Assembly: GCA_022865865.1 (NCBI GenBank)
Contig: JALHTN010000029.1
Coordinates: forward strand, 1 to 10,802
Reading direction: 5' to 3'
DNA: 10,802 bases
Source: Anaerolineales bacterium
GTDB taxonomy: Bacteria; Chloroflexota; Anaerolineae; Anaerolineales; UBA4823
A program made the position numbers and the translations under genes. Shown here in pieces: positions 6,899 to 10,802 of this stretch. Below the pieces are notes generated by a model. The model ran no database searches. It saw only the letters and a list, made by a program, of their open reading frames with translations, and had not been told where the DNA came from. Each line of letters opens with the position of its first letter. Within the stretch, counting starts at the first letter, position 1.

Positions 6899-8385
6899 AA
6901 ACAAAATCTGTGATCGTGATTGGTGCTGGCATTGGCGGGATTACTGCTGCGACCCATTTAGCAAAACAGGGCCTTCATGTAACTATAGTTGAGAAGAACT
7001 CCCGTCCTGGTGGGCGCTGTGACCAAATCAGCCGTGAAGGGCATCACTTTGACACTGGCCCTACCTTGCTAGTCATGCCCCTGTTATACGAAACAGAATT
7101 TGCTGCGCTAGGAACATCCATGAGCGAAATGCTGGATTTGCAGCGCGTCGACCCGACCTATCACCTGGTCTTCGATGATGGCAGCCAATTGGCGTTAACC
7201 TCCGACATGAAGTCCTTGCAAGAACAATTGGAGGAAATTGAGCCGGGCAGCTTCCAGGGGTTGTTGCGCTACATGGACGAAGGTCATCGTCATTACCATC
7301 TGAGCATTGAGAAACTGGTCAATCAGGATTTCCGAAAGGCATCCGATTTTTTCAAGTTGGGCCATTTACCTCTTCTCCATCAGGTCAAACCCCTGGTGAA
7401 ACATTACACCAATATGTCAAATTACTTCGACGATCCGCGTCTGAAGGCGGCTTTCACTTTTCAGGATGTTTATATGGGACTGAGTCCCTTCGAGGCTCCT
7501 GCAACCTTCTCGATGATGCCCTACACTGAATTGGCGCATGGAGTCTGGTATCCAAAAGGCGGCATGTATCAATTGGTCGAGGCGCTTATGTCCCTCGGGC
7601 GCGATGCGGGTGTGGATTTCGTCTTCAATTCACCAGTGGAGCAAATTGATGTTAACGGGAAACGGACTCGCGGGGTGGTATTAACGGATGGTTCGCATTT
7701 GGGTGCAGATGCAGTCCTGGCGAACGCTGATCTGCCATACGTATACCAGAAACTTCTCCCGCAGGATGGACAGGCGAATAAGCTTTCACGCAAGCGCTAT
7801 TCCTGCTCAGTCATCAGTTTTTTCTGGGGATTGGATAAGCCCTACGAGATTCTCGGACCACATACCCTGTTCTTGGTAGACGACTACAAAGAGAACTTTA
7901 GAAGCATCATGCGGGACTTGAACCTGCCAGCCAATCCAAGCCTATATATCCATGCCCCAGCACGGCTCGATCCATCGATGGCTCCTCAAGGGCAAGACAC
8001 CTTGATTGCGATCATTCCTGTCGGACACATGTCAGAGAATGGAAATCAGGATTGGGGATCCATACGAGATGAGGCAAGGCAGAAAGTATTCCGACGACTC
8101 CGGAAATTTGGAATCAATGATCTTGAGGGACACATCAAATTTGAGGTGAACTTCACCCCACAATCCTGGCGCAAACGCTATAACCTGGTGAAAGGTTCAA
8201 CACATGGATTGTGTCACAACCTGACCCAGCTCGCATATTTCCGTCCTGATCTCCGTCACCCCCGCATTCACAACCTGTACTTTGTTGGCGCCAGCACACG
8301 CCCCGGCACCGGTATGCCAACAGTCATGGTCTCAGGCCGCCAATCTGCACAGCGGATTATTGACGATCTCTCTTTAGAAACATGA
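6895..8385 (+). CDS. crtI: CrtI-type phytoene desaturase (FAD-dependent)
   Basis: FAD-dependent desaturase that introduces double bonds into phytoene (or dehydrosqualene); 496 aa, the usual CrtI length. The N-terminal Rossmann dinucleotide motif VIVIGAGIGGITAATHLA (residues 6-23) is followed by the second FAD contact around VEKNSRPGGR and the substrate-gate block HFDTGPTLLVMP. The mid region contains VWYPKGGMYQLVEAL, conserved in the family. The C-terminal FAD-binding signature is present as NLYFVGASTRPGTGMPTVMVSGRQSA. The start ATG 6895 overlaps the crtB stop by four bases, implying translational coupling, with only a weak ribosome site of its own. Saturation or isomerase variants of the family share these motifs, so the number of desaturation steps is unknown. 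No further carotenoid gene (cyclase, ketolase, glycosyltransferase) lies in the window; the operon ends here. Confidence 0.93.
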   Translation: MKTKSVIVIGAGIGGITAATHLAKQGLHVTIVEKNSRPGGRCDQISREGHHFDTGPTLLVMPLLYETEFAALGTSMSEMLDLQRVDPTYHLVFDDGSQLALTSDMKSLQEQLEEIEPGSFQGLLRYMDEGHRHYHLSIEKLVNQDFRKASDFFKLGHLPLLHQVKPLVKHYTNMSNYFDDPRLKAAFTFQDVYMGLSPFEAPATFSMMPYTELAHGVWYPKGGMYQLVEALMSLGRDAGVDFVFNSPVEQIDVNGKRTRGVVLTDGSHLGADAVLANADLPYVYQKLLPQDGQANKLSRKRYSCSVISFFWGLDKPYEILGPHTLFLVDDYKENFRSIMRDLNLPANPSLYIHAPARLDPSMAPQGQDTLIAIIPVGHMSENGNQDWGSIRDEARQKVFRRLRKFGINDLEGHIKFEVNFTPQSWRKRYNLVKGSTHGLCHNLTQLAYFRPDLRHPRIHNLYFVGASTRPGTGMPTVMVSGRQSAQRIIDDLSLET

Positions 8386-8389
8386 ATAA

Positions 8390-8584
8390 AAGTCTATAGC
8401 TGATTATTTAACAGCCTCAGAACAAAAAGAAAGGCTTAATATTCATTCGCAGATTCAGAGTTTTATAAGAGATGAAATAGATAAGACATTTAATCCAAAT
8501 TTTAGTATGAAAACTGATTCATCAGCAGATTAAAATGGTGTTGACCCTGATGAATACCAGAAATTCGTAGAAAGCCATGATTAA
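8390..8584 (+). pseudogene. Short decayed reading frame, unrecognised
   Basis: In the AT-rich gap after crtI, one plus-strand frame reads as a hydrophilic peptide from 8390 (starting KSIADYLTASEQKERL and passing through QSFIRDEIDKTFNPNF) to an in-frame TAA at 8531. It then continues in the same frame as NGVDPDEYQKFVESHD to a second TAA at 8582. There is no start codon with a ribosome site and a TAA lies just upstream. The charged, helix-like composition looks like a fossil coding sequence with stops acquired. I do not recognise the family. The rest of the gap to 8766 has broken frames only and no clear hairpin or promoter. Confidence 0.25.
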
Positions 8585-8766
8585 GAAAACCAGATTAAAA
8601 AGGAAATTTCCTACCCAATGATAAATCATCGCCAATGGTAAGCGGCCCAATGGTCCAGCAACAAAGACACCTCTTAGTAAATCTCCCCAAGCTCCCAAAA
8701 GAAATCGATGATGTACAAGGCAAAACTCGGAAAATCCTTATTTGCTGAATGTTGAAGCAGGTTTGC

Positions 8767-9498
8767 CTATTTTTTTCCAAGTAAAGCCAGCATTTGTGAA
8801 ATGTCGGTGGTGGGCGCCTCACAGTAATAGTTCAGACAAACATAGGCAGTGGCCTAGCCATTCCGACTGGTATAGTACTTGAGATAATCCGCCAGTCGTG
8901 CGATCTCGGGAGGGTTCTCAGGTGGGCGGAGCAGGACCACTTTGCTAGGAAAGTATTTTTGTCTCAACACTGATATCATCGCCTGTGCATCGGCCGCCAT
9001 GGGATCACCAGCGATGACAACCTCGTACGCTGGCCCGATACCAAAATCGACTCCACTGATCAACAAACTGTAATCTGAAGGAGCTCCTTCGATTTGCAGG
9101 GCAAATGCTGAGACAATATCCATAGCTTTCGCTTCCAAGGTAGGAATGGCTGTCATGTGACTCAATCGAAGTAGATTAATCATGGCTACCGAATTTCCGG
9201 ATGGCAAATCTCTATCCTTGCTGACCTTCTGACGCACATGCAATTCTTCGCCATCATCTGGGGTAAAGTAGAAACCACCGTCTTCCTCATCCCAAAAGTG
9301 TACTATCAATTGATCGGTCAGGAGCAGCGCCGCCTCCAGATACTGTACGGCAAAGGTGGACTCGTATAATTCAATCAGACCCCAGGTTAAAAATGCGTAA
9401 TCATCTACTGTCGCCAATAGACCGGCCTCATTCTCCAGATAACGGTGGGACAGTTGGCCATCCTCGTTCATCATCTCGGTCAATATAAAATCTGCCGC
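8767..9498 (-). pseudogene. C-terminal remnant of YyaL-type thioredoxin-domain protein (amber-interrupted, 5'-truncated)
   Basis: This fragment of about 240 codons matches the C-terminal third of the YyaL/SPATA20-like family (usually about 650-700 aa: N-terminal thioredoxin-like DUF255 domain plus an alpha/alpha barrel). Family blocks are visible: VDDYAFLTWGLIELYEST, HFWDEEDGGFYFTPDD, and DLPSGNSVAMINLLRL. The reading frame can be followed upstream through AADFIL to 9498, where a TGA (9499-9501) and loss of similarity mark a truncation; the TTG at 9483 is only the first possible start codon. Near the 3' end an in-frame TAG (8854-8856) interrupts the gene after TSRNG, yet the same frame continues for 28 sensible codons (ATAYVCLNYYCEAPTTDISQ and on) to TAG at 8767, ending in LGKK as family members do. 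One base change, for example CAG to TAG, would explain it. Other genes here end in TAG, so recoding is unlikely. Probably non-functional. Confidence 0.8.
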
Positions 9499-9667
9499 TC
9501 AAAAGATGGCTCGCCTGAAAGATGAGGTGTTCATGCCCTGCCCTGAGCACCGGCAGGTTTACGACCAGTTGTACGCGGACTATTTGCGACTGCACGATTA
9601 TTTTGGTCGCGGCGAGAATGACGTAATGAAGCGTCTTAAGCACATCAAAGCCAGCACCAGAAAGTAG
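9491..9667 (+). pseudogene. C-terminal fragment of a ribulokinase-like FGGY sugar kinase
   Basis: The plus-strand frame from 9491 (SAAQKMARLKDEVFMPCP) through VYDQLYADYLRLHDYFGRGE and NDVMKRLKHI to TAG at 9665-9667 resembles the last 55-60 residues of L-ribulokinase (AraB) proteins: the AAQ-KM helix, the P-x-P-E motif, and the YxxLYxxYxxLHDxFG helix. Full-length members are about 530-560 aa, so nearly all of the gene, including the ATP-binding and active-site domains, is missing. The similarity begins exactly where the opposite-strand YyaL fragment stops, and the two frames overlap by only about eight bases. An ATG at 9506 exists but lacks a ribosome site. The call rests on recalled family sequence. 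A sugar isomerase gene lies convergent just downstream, which agrees with a former pentose-use locus. Confidence 0.65.
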
Positions 9668-9773
9668 CCATTGAAGAAATTACACATGTACCTTCCATCT
9701 GCCGGAACATCCACGGATGGAATCGGGTATTGCCTTACTCGGAACGTTCAAGTAAGTCGCCATTATCCTATCC

Positions 9774-9800
9774 AAGGCCAGACAGAAGCTCCTGGCCCTT
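9774..9800 (+). terminator. Possible weak terminator hairpin after the kinase fragment
   Basis: AAGGCCAG (9774-9781) pairs with CTGGCC-C-TT (9792-9800) with one bulged C around a 10-nt loop, followed by TATATC. The uridine run is poor. It lies between two convergent coding stretches, as a terminator should. The rest of 9668-9830 shows no recognisable gene. Confidence 0.35.
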
Positions 9801-9830
9801 TATATCAACACTTTTAGCCTGTCAACTTGT

Positions 9831-10802
9831 CTATATTTCACCGCAATATGAAACGTTGATACCAAGCTCGTTCATTGCAGCAGCTTTGGTGAACAGGGCG
9901 CGACGCGCATCTGCTTCACTCGGCGCGTAAACTACCTGGATGTGATTAGCATTGTGGCGCGCCATAAACTGATCGCGCGTTATACCGCGCATAACCAGGT
10001 GCATCATCGGCCATTGTTCGGTGGTCTGTTTCCAATTGTCGTGGGCGACTTCATCTGGCACACTCACCGCCTCGCCCAGGCCAAGGTCGCAGTTGAGCCG
10101 ATTTTTCGCGACAAAGACGCGACTCCACACAACCCATCCAGGTTTGCTGATACCCTTGACCGTACTGCCACCTAGCGGAAAATACATCGGCGGTTGGCGC
10201 TCACCCATCGCGCCGGCGTAGCCCCCAACGAGATGCGCGGGCGGCACCGCACCCGAGATTTCGAGAATCCATACGAATTGGTCGCCGATCTTGAGTCCCC
10301 AGCGCACATCGTGCAACGTGGTCTCCGGCGCGAATCCCAAAACGTTCCACAGGCGATTCGTAATTAGCGCGTCGATTCCGGCGCCCTCGTCCACTTCGTT
10401 AAAATGCGGAAGCGCTTCCCCTGCGAATAACTCCTTACCGGTGATTTCATCGTAAACCGGTGGACGATCCACATTGTTGAGCAAGCCTTCGACCAAATCG
10501 GACGCCGGCGTCAAGTCTTTCAACCCCTGCTGGTACTGGATGCCGATCGTATCACAGCCAAATTCGTTTGCGATGCGCAAAGCAGCGATGTACATCTTGC
10601 ACTGCAACAGAACCTGTGTCTCGGTGAGTTCGGTCTCTTCGTCCGAACCGAGATTAAATTTCATTCCCCTCGCCAGTAACCAATCGTACACCGTGTGCGC
10701 ATCCACGTCTGACACAGTGTTCATTTTCGCAAAGAGCGCAGACTGACTCAATCGTTCTTTGAATACGCCAACCGGGCTGAGCAGTTCGTCGGGAATGATG
10801 GC
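9831..10802 (-). CDS. Sugar isomerase of L-fucose/L-arabinose isomerase type, 3' part (runs off right edge)
   Basis: The frame is open from the right edge to TAG at 9831-9833, giving 323 residues; the TTG at 10751 is internal, since the 17 codons before it are open and fit the protein. Members of this superfamily are Mn-dependent cytoplasmic ketol-isomerases of about 450-600 aa, so roughly the last two thirds are present. The acidic block FNEVDEGAGIDALI and the later TLHDVRWG segment resemble the regions that carry the metal-binding Glu and Asp/Glu, and a histidine-rich C-terminal block (FMARHNANHIQVVYA) resembles the region of the C-terminal metal-binding His. The C-terminus, ending LGINVSYCGEI, is also typical. 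These ligands are assigned by analogy, not alignment. The neighbouring ribulokinase-like fragment supports a sugar isomerase. The substrate is unknown; a related non-catalytic protein cannot be ruled out. The sequence appears more GC-rich than the crt region. Confidence 0.65.
   Translation of the reverse strand, partial: AIIPDELLSPVGVFKERLSQSALFAKMNTVSDVDAHTVYDWLLARGMKFNLGSDEETELTETQVLLQCKMYIAALRIANEFGCDTIGIQYQQGLKDLTPASDLVEGLLNNVDRPPVYDEITGKELFAGEALPHFNEVDEGAGIDALITNRLWNVLGFAPETTLHDVRWGLKIGDQFVWILEISGAVPPAHLVGGYAGAMGERQPPMYFPLGGSTVKGISKPGWVVWSRVFVAKNRLNCDLGLGEAVSVPDEVAHDNWKQTTEQWPMMHLVMRGITRDQFMARHNANHIQVVYAPSEADARRALFTKAAAMNELGINVSYCGEI

Noticed and set aside
8595..8822. Open frame of 75 codons on the minus strand.
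   Set aside because: It overlaps, in another phase, the true C-terminal end of the YyaL remnant (8767-8853) and has a cysteine/proline-rich composition without family resemblance.
8854..8856. Stop-codon recoding (amber read as an amino acid) as an explanation of the YyaL interruption.
   Set aside because: LacI, the kinase fragment, the sugar isomerase and the extended YyaL frame all end in TAG, so TAG is an ordinary stop here.
9686..9820. Plus-strand frame of about 44 codons starting at ATG 9686, in phase with the kinase fragment.
   Set aside because: No ribosome site, no recognisable family, and the possible terminator hairpin lies within it.
10408..10419. Perfect palindrome GGAAGCGCTTCC resembling a LacI-type operator.
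   Set aside because: It lies in the middle of the sugar isomerase coding sequence, far from any promoter, and differs from the window's operator at two positions; probably coding chance.
1..10802. CRISPR arrays, tRNA or rRNA genes, transposases, toxin-antitoxin or defence genes.
   Set aside because: Looked for by eye on both strands; no regularly spaced repeats, cloverleaf-like sequence, or recognisable proteins of these types were found.

Overview
The window looks like part of a Chloroflexota chromosome, most likely Anaerolineae. The evidence is indirect: moderate GC, a family 5 solute-binding lipoprotein with a Val/Glu/Thr-rich repeat linker directly after the lipobox, and a LacI regulator and oligosaccharide ABC transporter arranged as in that group. 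There is no rRNA or other marker gene, so the assignment is inference.

Left part (1-5713): a carbohydrate uptake and breakdown locus. Reading leftwards are a LacI-family repressor, a family 5 solute-binding lipoprotein, an OppB-type permease and the first 92 codons of an OppC-type permease that runs off the edge. Divergent from lacI is a glycoside hydrolase family 130 gene (beta-mannoside phosphorylase family). The lacI/GH130 intergenic region holds a perfect 14-bp palindromic operator overlapping the -35 box of the GH130 promoter, plus a second, two-mismatch copy just before lacI. The simplest model is import of short mannose-containing beta-oligosaccharides, phosphorolysis in the cytoplasm, and control by the divergent repressor. 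Thermotoga maritima has a comparable mixture of Opp-type transporters and a GH130 protein at its mannoside locus (recalled, not checked).

Middle (5714-8385): a leader of about 240 bp with repeats and a hairpin, then a two-gene carotenoid operon, crtB (phytoene synthase family) and crtI (phytoene desaturase family), overlapping by ATGA.

Right part (8386-10802): a visibly decayed or rearranged zone. An AT-rich stretch carries a short reading frame broken by stops. It is followed by the C-terminal third of a YyaL-type thioredoxin-domain protein on the minus strand, with an in-frame amber codon near its end. That fragment is joined head to head at about 9490-9500 to a C-terminal fragment of a ribulokinase-like FGGY kinase on the plus strand. 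Both fragments lose their 5' parts at the same point, so this is either a true rearrangement breakpoint or an assembly chimera. Convergent to the kinase remnant is the 3' part of a sugar isomerase of the L-fucose/L-arabinose isomerase type, open to the right edge.

I found no CRISPR array, tRNA, rRNA, transposase or defence system, and no convincing undescribed multi-gene system. The most useful observations are the operator architecture at 4530-4661, the mini-ORF with a near-ideal ribosome binding site ahead of the binding-protein gene, and the truncated-gene junction near 9495.
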